Source: Alterirhizorhabdus solaris (lineage in GTDB: Bacteria; Pseudomonadota; Alphaproteobacteria; Sphingomonadales; Sphingomonadaceae). From it: a stretch of DNA of 64,000 nt. This document shows, piece after piece, positions 46,591-55,292 of this stretch (position 1 is its first letter; every line of letters begins with the position of its first letter). The position numbers and the translations under genes are program-made. Location: positions 48,690-112,689 of the forward strand of contig NZ_VNIM01000003.1 in the NCBI RefSeq assembly GCF_007785815.1, given 5' to 3'. The notes beneath the pieces were generated by a model, which saw only the letters and a list, made by a program, of their open reading frames with translations, was not told the DNA's origin and did not search any database.

Positions 46591-47763
46591 ATGGCAGATG
46601 CATATATCGCCGCGATCGCGCGCAGCGCCGGTGGCCGCCGGGGCGGGCGGATGGCCGGATGGCACCCGACCGACCTCGCCGGCGCTATCCTGCGCGCCGT
46701 CGTCGATCGCGCCGGTGCCGATCCCGCGCTCGTCGAGGATGTCATCATGGGCTGCGCGTGCCCAGGTGGCGAGCAGGGCGCGAATATCGGCCGCTACGCC
46801 GCGCTCGCCGCAGGCTTCCCCGATACCGTGCCCGGCACCACCGTCGATCGCCAGTGCGGCTCCTCGCAGCAGGCGCTCCACTTCGCCGCCGCCACGGTGA
46901 TGGCCGGGTTACAGGATGTGGTGATCGCGGCCGGCGTCGAGTCGATGACGCGCGTGCCGATGGGCCTGCCGTGGACGCTCGCCGCCAAGCACGGCTTCGG
47001 CACCTATCGCAGCCCCGGCCTCGACACGCGCTTCGGCCCGGAGCCGTTCAGTCAGTTCTCCGGCGCGGAGATGCTGGCCGGGAAGTACGGCATGGACCGC
47101 GAGACGCTCGACCGCTTCGCGCTGGAAAGCCACGACAAGGCAGCCGCCGCCGCCGATGCCGGCCGCTTCGCCGACGAGATCGTGCCGCTGGCGATCACGC
47201 TGGAGGACGGCACCACCGCGATGCACGATCGCGACGAGGGCATCCGCCCCGGCTCCACGCTGGAAAAGATCGGCAGCGTGAAGACGTTGCAGGAGGGCGG
47301 CCGCATCACCGCCGCCAACGCCAGCCAGATCTGCGACGGCGCCGCCGCCCTGCTCGTATGCAGCGAGGCCGGGTTGAAGGCGACCGGCGCCACCCCGCTC
47401 GCCCGAATCCACCACATGAGCGTGCTCGGCGGCGACGCCCGCATCATGCTCGACACCCCGATCGCCGCCACCGCCCGCGCACTGGCGAAGGCCGGCATGA
47501 CGATCGACGACATCGACCTGTACGAGGTGAACGAGGCCTTCGCCCCCGTGCCGCTGGCATGGCTGCAAGAAACCGGCGCCGACCCGGCGAAACTCAACAT
47601 CAACGGCGGCGCGATCGCGCTGGGCCACCCGCTCGGCGCGAGCGGCGCGAAGCTGATGGCGACGCTGATCTCCGCCTTGCACCAGACCGGCGGTCGCTAC
47701 GGCTTGCAAACGATGTGCGAAGCTGGCGGCATGGCCAACGTGACGATCGTGGAGCGGCCGTAA
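46591..47763 (+). CDS. Thiolase (acetyl-CoA acyltransferase family)
   Basis: 390 residues. Nucleophile Cys89 in VDRQCGSSQQ, His in NEAFAPVPLAW region and GHPLGASGAKLM, and the last-Cys segment MCEAGGMANVTIVE. Cleaves a 3-ketoacyl-CoA with CoA. Start ATG at 46591 is taken since GGGAGAGG lies 4-11 nt upstream, whereas an in-frame ATG at 46540 would begin inside the operator region. Stands alone, divergent from the kinase unit. Confidence 0.93.
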   Translation: MADAYIAAIARSAGGRRGGRMAGWHPTDLAGAILRAVVDRAGADPALVEDVIMGCACPGGEQGANIGRYAALAAGFPDTVPGTTVDRQCGSSQQALHFAAATVMAGLQDVVIAAGVESMTRVPMGLPWTLAAKHGFGTYRSPGLDTRFGPEPFSQFSGAEMLAGKYGMDRETLDRFALESHDKAAAAADAGRFADEIVPLAITLEDGTTAMHDRDEGIRPGSTLEKIGSVKTLQEGGRITAANASQICDGAAALLVCSEAGLKATGATPLARIHHMSVLGGDARIMLDTPIAATARALAKAGMTIDDIDLYEVNEAFAPVPLAWLQETGADPAKLNINGGAIALGHPLGASGAKLMATLISALHQTGGRYGLQTMCEAGGMANVTIVERP

Positions 47764-47768
47764 CGGGC

Positions 47769-47805
47769 GTCGGGGGGGGGGGCGGCACTCAGCCGCCCGC
47801 CCCCA
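47769..47805 (+). terminator. GC-rich hairpin after thiolase
   Basis: A run of G followed by GCGGC, loop, GCCGC and a run of C (about 47771-47805) can form a very stable stem just after the thiolase stop. No T-run. Confidence 0.4.
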
Positions 47806-47809
47806 CGAC

Positions 47810-47912
47810 GTCATCCTGAACCCAATTCAGTATCCATGCGCTCCTCGAACACACGCAGACGTTAGAGACGGACACGGCGTACTGCATGGTCCTGAATCGA
47901 GTTCAAGATGAC
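47810..47912. repeat. Long inverted repeat at the edge of a low-GC insert
   Basis: Arms 47810-47830 and 47892-47912 (21 bp each, three mismatches; begin GTCATCCTGAAC and end GTTCAAGATGAC). This resembles dispersed repeats seen in sphingomonad genomes and marks the left border of a segment with different composition. Confidence 0.6.
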
Positions 47913-47995
47913 GAATTACCTACTTGTGTAATCCGATCAGCAACGGCCGCTGTCGCCCAGTTGCCGCCATTCAGACTTCATGCAAGTTGGGCTGC

Positions 47996-48529
47996 ATGAT
48001 ACCTCCCCATTCGCGGTTAGCCGTAACACTGCTCGCCTCGCTGTGCATCTTGGCGACCACCAGTTGCGCTGAAGGATGGAAGGCCAGCGACACTGAGGCA
48101 CGCGATTGGCTACCCGGTGCAATTCCGCGCCTCCACAAGGTGATCGTGCTCCTGCGGACGTGTCAGCCGCGCCGTTCCGGTGATTATAACACCATCTGGG
48201 CGGATGGAAGCGACGGTGGCGCAGAGCCCGCGCACTGCTCTTTCGGTGGAGAGGAAGGGCTTAAAGAAATACAAGCCCAGCTACGGCAGGTGGGGCTCTT
48301 AGGCGTGTCATACTTCCCAAGCGGGAGCCCGAACAGGGCCGTAAGTTGGGCTGCGTTCATACTCTTCCGGGAGGGCATGGTCACCTCGGGATCGATGACC
48401 TCCGTGATCTACAAGGCTCGGCCTGAGCCGTGCAAGGTTACGAGCGAGGGTGATGAGGCCTTTCGGGTCGTTCGCCGTCCGATCGGAACAGCACCATGCC
48501 GATGGTTTTGGGAGCGCTCCGAAGGCTGA
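47996..48529 (+). CDS. Hypothetical lipoprotein
   Basis: 177 residues from ATG at 47996: MIPPHSRLAVTLLASLCILATTSC has the n-region, hydrophobic core and lipobox-like end (ATTSC, Cys 24) of a lipoprotein signal. The mature part contains several Cys and ends in WFWERSEG; no family recognised. Codon use is less G/C-rich than the catabolic genes, so it probably arrived separately. An in-frame start at 47924 would spoil the signal peptide. Confidence 0.6.
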   Translation: MIPPHSRLAVTLLASLCILATTSCAEGWKASDTEARDWLPGAIPRLHKVIVLLRTCQPRRSGDYNTIWADGSDGGAEPAHCSFGGEEGLKEIQAQLRQVGLLGVSYFPSGSPNRAVSWAAFILFREGMVTSGSMTSVIYKARPEPCKVTSEGDEAFRVVRRPIGTAPCRWFWERSEG

Positions 48530-48608
48530 GCGGGAACGGCAGCTAACCACCACTTTCCGCCATTCGAGCAGGACGAAGTGGAAGCCCGAAGCGGCCGGGC
48601 AGAACCAT

Positions 48609-48935
48609 TTAGCAGCCGTTGGCGTCCACCCCAAATACGACTGGCTTCCCGCGAGAGACGGGCTCCCAACCGGCCGCCAAGGCAGCGCGCACTCCGTTTT
48701 CGATAATACGCTGGTTCACCTGCGGACGGCGTAGTTGCGGTTGCAGTTTCGACCGACGCGCAGATGGCATCGGGAACTCCAAAATCGCTTCGCGTTGGGC
48801 ATCATGTAAGCGGAGAGCTATGGTCATGCCTTTCCAGCCGTCAACCGTGCACCACTGCGGCTCGCGCTGAACGGCCCACTCATATCGTAGGCCATCAACC
48901 TCGATGGTGCCAGCAAGATCGCGGGTGTGAAGCAT
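48609..48935 (-). CDS. Small hypothetical protein
   Basis: 108 residues, cytosolic. DGLRYEWAVQREPQWCTVDGWKGMTIALRLHD followed by EAILEFPMP and a basic C-terminal half ending RGKPVVFGVDANGC. Looks like a real conserved small protein of unknown role. Lower G/C at third positions than neighbours; lies in the same insert as the lipoprotein and points toward it. Confidence 0.55.
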   Translation of the reverse strand: MLHTRDLAGTIEVDGLRYEWAVQREPQWCTVDGWKGMTIALRLHDAQREAILEFPMPSARRSKLQPQLRRPQVNQRIIENGVRAALAAGWEPVSRGKPVVFGVDANGC

Positions 48936-48990
48936 GTCGTAGGACTAGCACAGCAATGGCCGCCTACCACCAATCCCGGTCACACAGCCC

Positions 48991-50676
48991 TCAATTAACC
49001 CCACCGTCCAGCAGCCGCCGCGCAATGACCTGCGCCTGAATCTCCCCGGCGCCCTCGAAGATGTTCAGAATCCGCGCGTCCGCCAGCAGCCGGCTCACCG
49101 GATATTCCATCGCGAAGCCGTTGCCGCCGTGGATCTGCAGCGCATTGTCCGCCGCCGCCCATGCCACGCGCGCGGCGATCAGTTTGGCCATGCCCGCCTC
49201 CAGATCGCAACGCCTGCCCTCGTCCTTCTGCCGCGCGGCATGGTACGTCAGCTGGCGCACGCCCATCAGCTCCGCCGCCATCATCGCCAGCTTGTTGGCG
49301 ATGCGCGGAAAGGCGATGATCGCGCGGCCGAACTGCTTGCGGTCCACCGCATAGGCCAGCCCCACATCGAGCGCCGCCTGCCCCACGCCGATCGCCCGCG
49401 CCGCCGTCTGGATGCGCGCGCTCTCGAAGGTGGACATCAACTGGCGGAAGCCCTGCCCCGTCTCGCCGCCGAGCAGGTTGTCGCCGGGCACCGCGAAGCC
49501 GTCGAAACCCAGCTCATATTCGCGCATCCCGCGATAGCCGATCACGCCGATCTCGCCGCCGCTCATCCCTTCGGCGGGGAAGTCCGCGCCATCGGTGCCG
49601 CGCGGCTTGGGTGCGATGAACATCGAGAGGCCGCGGTGGTCCTTCGTCGCCGGGTCGGTGCGCGCCAGCAGCATCATCACGTCGGCCCGCGCCGCATGGG
49701 TGATCCACGTCTTGCTGCCGGTGATCGACCAATCCGCGCCGTCCCGCACGGCCCTCGTCCCGAGCGCGCCGAGGTCCGATCCGGTGTTCGGCTCGGTGAA
49801 CACGGCGGTCGGCAGGATCGCGGCCGAGGCGATGCCCGGCAGCCATGCCCGCTTCTGCGCCTCGGTGCCGCCGCCCAGGATCAGCTCGCCCGCGATCTCG
49901 GACCGGGTGGCGAGCGAGCCAACGCCGATCCACCCGCGCGACAGTTCCTCGGAGACGACGCACATCGCCGTCTTGCCCATGCCCAGCCCGCCATATTGCT
50001 CGGGCAGGGTCATGCCGAACACGCCCATCTCGCCGAGTTCGCGGACGAGGTCGAGCGGGATCAGCTCGTCCTTCAGGTGCCATTCGTGCGCGAACGGCGT
50101 TACCTTTTCGGCGGCATAGGCGTGGAACTGGTCGCGGATCATCACGCTGGTCTCGTCCAGCCCGGCATCCTCCAGCACCGCCTGCCCGCGCGCCACGACG
50201 AGCAGTTCGGCGATCCGGGTCTTGGCAGTTTGCGTGCCGCCGTCGCGGATCACCCGCAACAGGGCCGGCGCATCGAGCAGGGCGATCGTGGCGGGATCGT
50301 CGGTCAGGTCGGCGGGGCGGATCACCTCGCCCTGGTTCATCGGCAGCCCACCGCGCAACTGCGCGCCATATTCGGCGAACAGCAGGCCCGCCAGCAGCCG
50401 CTCGACTTCGCCGAACCGATCGTCGGCCGCCAGCCGTTCGGCCCAGTCGACCACCTCGGCCATCAGTTCGGCATAGGAGGCGTACCAGCCGAAGCCATGC
50501 ACGCGGTGCTGCTCCAGATCGGCGGCCTTGCGATCGATCCGCCCGTCCGCGCCCGCGATATGCGCGCGCACCCCGGGCTTCACCGCCTCGACGAAGGCGC
50601 GCGCCGCCCTTGCTACGTCCCCCAGCAGGCCGATCAGGTCGTCCGGCTTCGTTTCGATCACCGCGCTCGCCATCAT
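48991..50676 (-). CDS. Acyl-CoA dehydrogenase, methylsuccinyl-CoA dehydrogenase-like
   Basis: 561 residues, about 170 longer than ordinary acyl-CoA dehydrogenases. The N-terminal extension (1-165) contains EQHRVHGFGWYASYAELM, FGEVERLLAGLLFAEYGAQL and GGLPMNQGEVIRPADL, a layout that resembles (2S)-methylsuccinyl-CoA dehydrogenase (Mcd) of the ethylmalonyl-CoA pathway. The catalytic part (about 170-561) has FTEPNTGSDLG, TWITHAA and RILNIFEGAGEIQAQ. Mcd makes mesaconyl-CoA. Last gene of a seven-gene operon; start ATG at 50676 (or 50673) overlaps the hydratase stop. The Mcd assignment is by recollection of the family. Confidence 0.82.
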   Translation of the reverse strand: MMASAVIETKPDDLIGLLGDVARAARAFVEAVKPGVRAHIAGADGRIDRKAADLEQHRVHGFGWYASYAELMAEVVDWAERLAADDRFGEVERLLAGLLFAEYGAQLRGGLPMNQGEVIRPADLTDDPATIALLDAPALLRVIRDGGTQTAKTRIAELLVVARGQAVLEDAGLDETSVMIRDQFHAYAAEKVTPFAHEWHLKDELIPLDLVRELGEMGVFGMTLPEQYGGLGMGKTAMCVVSEELSRGWIGVGSLATRSEIAGELILGGGTEAQKRAWLPGIASAAILPTAVFTEPNTGSDLGALGTRAVRDGADWSITGSKTWITHAARADVMMLLARTDPATKDHRGLSMFIAPKPRGTDGADFPAEGMSGGEIGVIGYRGMREYELGFDGFAVPGDNLLGGETGQGFRQLMSTFESARIQTAARAIGVGQAALDVGLAYAVDRKQFGRAIIAFPRIANKLAMMAAELMGVRQLTYHAARQKDEGRRCDLEAGMAKLIAARVAWAAADNALQIHGGNGFAMEYPVSRLLADARILNIFEGAGEIQAQVIARRLLDGGVN

Positions 50677-51554
50677 TCGGATCCTGCCCTGTTCGCTGCC
50701 GCCATCTCCTTCAGGCTCACCCCGCCGACGAGGCTGCCGCTCGTCAACTGGTTCTGCGCATGGGCGAAATGGTGCATGTGGAATACGCCGTCCATCGCGG
50801 TGCGCTTGCCGCGCAGATCCTCGACGAAGCTCACCGCCTGCTTGGTCAGCGCCAACCCCAGCCGGGGCTTTTTCGCGATCTCGGCGGCGATCGTCGCCCC
50901 CTCCGCCGCCAGATCGGCACGCGGCACCACGCGGTTGACCATGCCGTACTGATAGGCCCGCGCCGCCGGCATCCGCTGGCCGAGATACAGGAACTCGCGC
51001 GCGATCCTGGGTGGCAGCTCGAAGGCGTGGGCGAAATATTCCACGCCCGGCTGCGCCATCATCACCACCGGATCCTGGAAGAAGGCGTCGTCGGCGGCGA
51101 CGATCATGTCGCACACCCACGCCAGCATCAGCCCGCCGGCGATGCACGCGCCCTGCACCATCGCGATCGCCGGCTTCGGCATCGCCGCCCAGCGCCGGCA
51201 CAGGCCGAGGTACACGTCCTGCTCCAGCACATATTGCCGCTCGGCCCCGTCCTTGTCGGTGTGATCCCACCACAGGTCGACCCGCTCGCGCCGAAGGTGC
51301 GTGTCCTTGTCCGGCGTGCCGAGATCGTGGCCGGCGGAGAAATGCTTCCCCTCGCCGCCCAATACGATCACCTTCACCGCATCGTCGTCGATCGCGCGGC
51401 GGAAACAGCCGTCCAGCTCGTCGAGCAGGCGGTAGTTCTGCGCGTTGCCATATTGCGGCCGATTCAGCATCACCCACGCCACGCCCTCGCGCACGTCGTA
51501 GGTGACGAACCGGGGGGCGGTCGCACCGGCCGGCGCCTCGTTCGGGATTTCCAT
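50673..51554 (-). CDS. Enoyl-CoA hydratase
   Basis: 293 residues, crotonase family: LNRPQYGNAQNYRLL, oxyanion hole GKHFSAGHDLG and VQGACIAGGLMLAWVCD. A charged insertion (DKDTHLRRERVDLWWDHTDKDG) follows the first oxyanion motif. Hydrates a 2-enoyl-CoA in the second beta-oxidation step. 32 bp after the SDR gene and overlapping the following dehydrogenase gene. Confidence 0.9.
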   Translation of the reverse strand: MEIPNEAPAGATAPRFVTYDVREGVAWVMLNRPQYGNAQNYRLLDELDGCFRRAIDDDAVKVIVLGGEGKHFSAGHDLGTPDKDTHLRRERVDLWWDHTDKDGAERQYVLEQDVYLGLCRRWAAMPKPAIAMVQGACIAGGLMLAWVCDMIVAADDAFFQDPVVMMAQPGVEYFAHAFELPPRIAREFLYLGQRMPAARAYQYGMVNRVVPRADLAAEGATIAAEIAKKPRLGLALTKQAVSFVEDLRGKRTAMDGVFHMHHFAHAQNQLTSGSLVGGVSLKEMAAANRAGSE

Positions 51555-51586
51555 CGGTCGATCCTTTCGCAGCGCCGGTGCGGCGT

Positions 51587-52369
51587 TCAGCGCGGGGCCA
51601 TGCGGATGCCGCCGTCCAGCCGCACATCCTCGCCATTGAAATAGTCGTTCTCGATCATCGCCAGCGCCAGCCGGGCGAACTCCTCCGGCCGGCCGAACCG
51701 CTTGGGGAACGGCACGGTGGCGGCCAGAGAGTCCTTCACCTGCTGGCTTGCCCGGCCCATCAGCGGCGTATCGAAGATGCCGGGCAGGATCGTGTTGACG
51801 CGGATGCCGTCGTTCATCAGGTCTCGGGCGATCGGCAGCGTCATCGCCACCACGCCGCCCTTGGAGGCGGCATAGGCGGCCTGCCCGACCTGCCCGTCCT
51901 CCGCCGCCGAACTGGCGGTGTTGACGATCACGCCGCGCGCGCCTTCCTCGGTCGGGGTCAGGTCCAGCATGCCGCGCGCCGATTTCGCCGTGCAACGGAA
52001 CGTGCCGATCAGGTTGATCTGCAACACGCGCTCGAAGGCATCCAGCGGATGATGCTTCGTCTCGCCGGTCGCCCGGTCGCGGCTCGCGGTCTTCACCGCG
52101 ATGCCGGTGCCGGCGCAGTTGACCATGATCCGCTCCTGCCCGTGGGCCGCACGCGCCCTGGCGAAACCCTCGTCCGCCGAGGTTTCGTCCGTCACGTTCA
52201 CCGCACAGAACAGGCCGCCGATCTCGCCGGCCAGCGCCTCGCCGCGTTCGGCGTCGAGATCGAACAGGGCCACCCTCACGCCCCACGCCGCCAGCGCCCG
52301 CGCTGTCGCCGCGCCAAGCCCGGAGGCACCGCCGGTCACCACCGCCGCCACCGATGAATCAAGCTTCAT
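51587..52369 (-). CDS. 3-hydroxyacyl-CoA dehydrogenase type SDR
   Basis: 260 residues similar in layout to HSD17B10/type II 3-hydroxyacyl-CoA dehydrogenase: VVTGGASGLGAATARAL, LFDLDAERG (Asp selects NAD), VNCAGTGIA, SSAAEDGQVGQAAYAASKGG with the Tyr/Lys pair, PGIFDTPLM. It would oxidise the product of the neighbouring hydratase. The start overlaps the CoA-transferase 3' end by 11 nt. Confidence 0.9.
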   Translation of the reverse strand: MKLDSSVAAVVTGGASGLGAATARALAAWGVRVALFDLDAERGEALAGEIGGLFCAVNVTDETSADEGFARARAAHGQERIMVNCAGTGIAVKTASRDRATGETKHHPLDAFERVLQINLIGTFRCTAKSARGMLDLTPTEEGARGVIVNTASSAAEDGQVGQAAYAASKGGVVAMTLPIARDLMNDGIRVNTILPGIFDTPLMGRASQQVKDSLAATVPFPKRFGRPEEFARLALAMIENDYFNGEDVRLDGGIRMAPR

Positions 52370-53621
52370 GCATCGTCTCCCTCACATCCGCGCGATCGGC
52401 GATGACGCCTGCCGCCGCGAGCGAGTCCAGCTCGCCATCCTTCAGGTCCAGCCACTCGTTCAGCACCGCCCGGCTGTGCTCGCCCAGCCGGGGCGGCATC
52501 CGGCGGAAGGCGGCGGGTGTCGCCGAGAGCTTTCCCGGAAACGCCACGCTCGGCACGCTGACGCCGTCGTCGCGGGTGAAGCGATGCACCGTGCCACGCG
52601 CCTCGACGAACGGATCGGTCAGGATCTCGCCCACGTCGTTCACCGGGCCGGCGGGCACGCCGCCCGCGATCAGCGCCTCGGTCAACGCCACCGAGGGCCA
52701 TGTCGCGGTCAGCTCGCCGATGCGCGCCTCCAGCGCGTCGCGGTTGATGACGCGGCTACCGTTGCTGGCATAACGCGGGTCGCTCGCCAGGTCGGGCGCG
52801 CCCAGCACCGCCGCCAGCCCCCTGAACTGGCCGTTGTTGCCCACCGCGATCACGATCGCGCCGTCCGCCGTGTCGAACAGGCGGTACGGCACCACGGTGG
52901 GATGGGCATTGCCCAGCCGCCCCGGCGAGGTGCCGCCGACGAGATAGGTGAGCGCCTGATTGGCCAGCATGGAGATCTGCGTATCGAGCAGCGAGCAATC
53001 GACATGCTGCCCCTGCCCGGTCCGCTCGGCATGGCGCAGCGCCATCATCGTGCTGACGGTGGCGTACATGCCGGTGGAGAGATCGGCCATCGCCACGCCC
53101 ACCTTCAGCGGTGCGCCTTCCTTCTCGCCGGTGATGCTCATCAGTCCGCCCATCGCCTGCGCGACGAAATCATAGCCGGGGCGGTTGGCATAGGGGCCGG
53201 TCTGGCCGAAGCCGGTGATCGAGGTATAGACGAGCCGCGGGTTGATCGCGGCGAGCGAGGCATAGTCGAGGCCGTAGCGCGCGAGGCCGCCGACCTTGAA
53301 GTTCTCCACCACGATATCGGCCTCGACCGCCAGCCGCCGGATCAGGTCTGCCCCGCGCGGATCGGCGAGGTTTACCGCGACCGAACGCTTGTTGCGGTTG
53401 CACGACAGGTAATAGGCGCTCTCGCCCTTCTCGTCTTCGGTATCGCCGGGGCCGGTGAGGTAGGGCGGGCCCCAGCTCCGCGTGTCGTCGCCGTGCCCCG
53501 GCGCCTCGATCTTGATGACGTCGGCGCCGAAATCGGCGAGGATCTGGGTGCACCACGGCCCGGCGAGCACCCGCGAAAGATCCAGTACCTTGATCCCGTC
53601 AAGCGCGCGCGCCCCGTCCAT
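52359..53621 (-). CDS. Family III CoA-transferase (CaiB/BaiF)
   Basis: 420 residues, single domain: LDLSRVLAGPWCTQILADFGADVIKIE, NRNKRSVAVNL, and catalytic Asp in GQGQHVDCSLLDTQ. The sequence is of the succinyl-CoA:dicarboxylate transferase style. It may link a dicarboxylic acid (for example a methylsuccinate or mesaconate type) to CoA, but the acceptor is not certain. Fourth gene of the operon behind copy 9. Confidence 0.9.
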   Translation of the reverse strand: MDGARALDGIKVLDLSRVLAGPWCTQILADFGADVIKIEAPGHGDDTRSWGPPYLTGPGDTEDEKGESAYYLSCNRNKRSVAVNLADPRGADLIRRLAVEADIVVENFKVGGLARYGLDYASLAAINPRLVYTSITGFGQTGPYANRPGYDFVAQAMGGLMSITGEKEGAPLKVGVAMADLSTGMYATVSTMMALRHAERTGQGQHVDCSLLDTQISMLANQALTYLVGGTSPGRLGNAHPTVVPYRLFDTADGAIVIAVGNNGQFRGLAAVLGAPDLASDPRYASNGSRVINRDALEARIGELTATWPSVALTEALIAGGVPAGPVNDVGEILTDPFVEARGTVHRFTRDDGVSVPSVAFPGKLSATPAAFRRMPPRLGEHSRAVLNEWLDLKDGELDSLAAAGVIADRADVRETMHEA

Positions 53622-53630
53622 CCCCGTTCC

Positions 53631-54002
53631 TTAGTTCTTGAGAGTCGCCAGCCAGGCGATCAGGTTTTCGCGGTCGGCCGCCAGCGGCAGGCCCATGAAG
53701 ATCATCTTCGTGCCCGGCACCGCCGTGCGCGGCGCGGCGAGATACCGGTCCATCGCCGCCGGCGTCCATGTGATCGCGCTCGCCTTCATCGCCGTCGAGT
53801 AGGTATAGCCGGGCACGGTGCCGGCCTTGCGGCCCATCACCCCGGCCAGCGTGGGGCCAAGCCCGTTGCGCCCGGCCACGGTGGCATGGCAGGCCATGCA
53901 GCGGGCGAACACCGCCTTGCCCTTCGCCGGATCGCCGGCGGCGTGAGCCATCTGCGGGAGCATCAGGGCGGCCGTCGCCGCCAGCAGGCCAAAGCGTTTC
54001 AT
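53631..54002 (-). CDS. Small class I cytochrome c
   Basis: 123 residues with a Sec signal peptide (ending MAHA) and one heme motif CMACH (residues 35-39); the distal Met is in PGTKMIFMGL. Mono-heme electron carrier of the periplasm, typical of the c550/c2 type. Its place between a CoA-transferase and a thiolase gene in a beta-oxidation operon is odd: it may take electrons from an unidentified periplasmic dehydrogenase. Confidence 0.92.
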   Translation of the reverse strand: MKRFGLLAATAALMLPQMAHAAGDPAKGKAVFARCMACHATVAGRNGLGPTLAGVMGRKAGTVPGYTYSTAMKASAITWTPAAMDRYLAAPRTAVPGTKMIFMGLPLAADRENLIAWLATLKN

Positions 54003-54070
54003 GTCATTCCTCTCAGGGGGTCGTTGCGTCGCCGCTTGTGCCCGCCGGGGGCTGAACCGCCGCTGATCCC

Positions 54071-55279
54071 TCATGCCCGCTCGAACACGGCGGCCATGCC
54101 CTGCCCGCCGCCGATGCACATCGTCTCCAGCCCGTAGCGCACCTCGCGCCGCTGCATCTCGCGCAGCATCGTGGCGAGGATGCGCCCGCCGGTCGCGCCG
54201 ATCGGGTGACCGAGCGAGATGCCCGAACCGTTGACGTTGAGCCGGGCGCGCTGCTCCTCGCTGTCGCCCCAGCCCCAGCCCTTCAGGCAGGCGAGCACCT
54301 GCGGCGCGAACGCCTCGTTGAGTTCGACCAGCCCGATATCGTCCCAGCCGAGCCCGGTGCGGCGGAACAGCCGCTCCACCGCCGGCACCGGGCCGATGCC
54401 CATGCGCGAAGGCTCGCACCCCGCCGCCGCCCAGCTGTGGAACCACGCCATCGGCTCCAGCCCCAGTTCGGCCAGCTTGTCCTCGGCCACGACGAGGCAG
54501 GCGGCACCGGCATCGTTCATCTGGCTGGCGTTGCCGGCCGTCACCACGCCGCCCTGCTCGATCGGTCGAAGCTGGCCGAGCGACTCCGTCGTCGCCTCGG
54601 CACGGATGCCCTCGTCGCGCGCGAACATCACCGGATCGCCGCGCTTCTGCGGCACCGGCACCGGCACCAGCTCGTCATCGAACCTGCCCTCGGCCCAGGC
54701 GGCGGCGGCGCGACGATGGCTTTCCGCCGCATAGGCATCGCACGCTTCGCGGCTGATGCCGTAATCGGCGGCGAGGTTGTTCGCCGTCTCGATCATGCCA
54801 GAGATGACACCGAACCGCTCGATCGGCTGCGACATCACCCGCCCGCGCGAGAGCCGATCGTGCATCACGGTGGAGCCGGAACGCGCGCCGTGGCGATGGT
54901 CGATCGAATAATATTCGACGTTGCTCATGCTCTCGACGCCACCGGCGACGACCACGTCGGCCGCCCCGGTCTGCACCATCATCGCGGCATCGACCACCGC
55001 CTGCAGGCCGGAGCCGCAGCGCCGGTCCAGCTGATAGCCGGGCACCTCGATCGGGAAGCCGGCCGCCAGCGCCGCCCAGCGCCCCACCGCCGGCGCCTCG
55101 CCGTTGCCATAGCCCTGCGCGAACACGACGTCGTCCACCCGCGCCGGATCGATCCCGGTGCGCGCCACCAGCGCCTTCAGCACGATCGCGCCAAGCTCGC
55201 CCGCCGGGATCGCGGCGAGGCTTCCGCCGAACTTGCCGACGGCGGTACGGATGGGGCAGACGATGGCGGCGCGGCGCAC
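54071..55279 (-). CDS. Thiolase (acetyl-CoA acyltransferase)
   Basis: 402 residues. Cys88 in LDRRCGSGLQ, NEAFAPQVLAC, GHPIGATGGRILATM and MCIGGGQGMAAVFE complete the active site. Differs from the thiolase at 46591 in the last-Cys segment, so the two probably cleave different chain types. Second gene of the operon, 13 bp after the dehydrogenase. Confidence 0.94.
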   Translation of the reverse strand: MRRAAIVCPIRTAVGKFGGSLAAIPAGELGAIVLKALVARTGIDPARVDDVVFAQGYGNGEAPAVGRWAALAAGFPIEVPGYQLDRRCGSGLQAVVDAAMMVQTGAADVVVAGGVESMSNVEYYSIDHRHGARSGSTVMHDRLSRGRVMSQPIERFGVISGMIETANNLAADYGISREACDAYAAESHRRAAAAWAEGRFDDELVPVPVPQKRGDPVMFARDEGIRAEATTESLGQLRPIEQGGVVTAGNASQMNDAGAACLVVAEDKLAELGLEPMAWFHSWAAAGCEPSRMGIGPVPAVERLFRRTGLGWDDIGLVELNEAFAPQVLACLKGWGWGDSEEQRARLNVNGSGISLGHPIGATGGRILATMLREMQRREVRYGLETMCIGGGQGMAAVFERA

Positions 55280-55292
55280 GGGCAGTCCTCCT

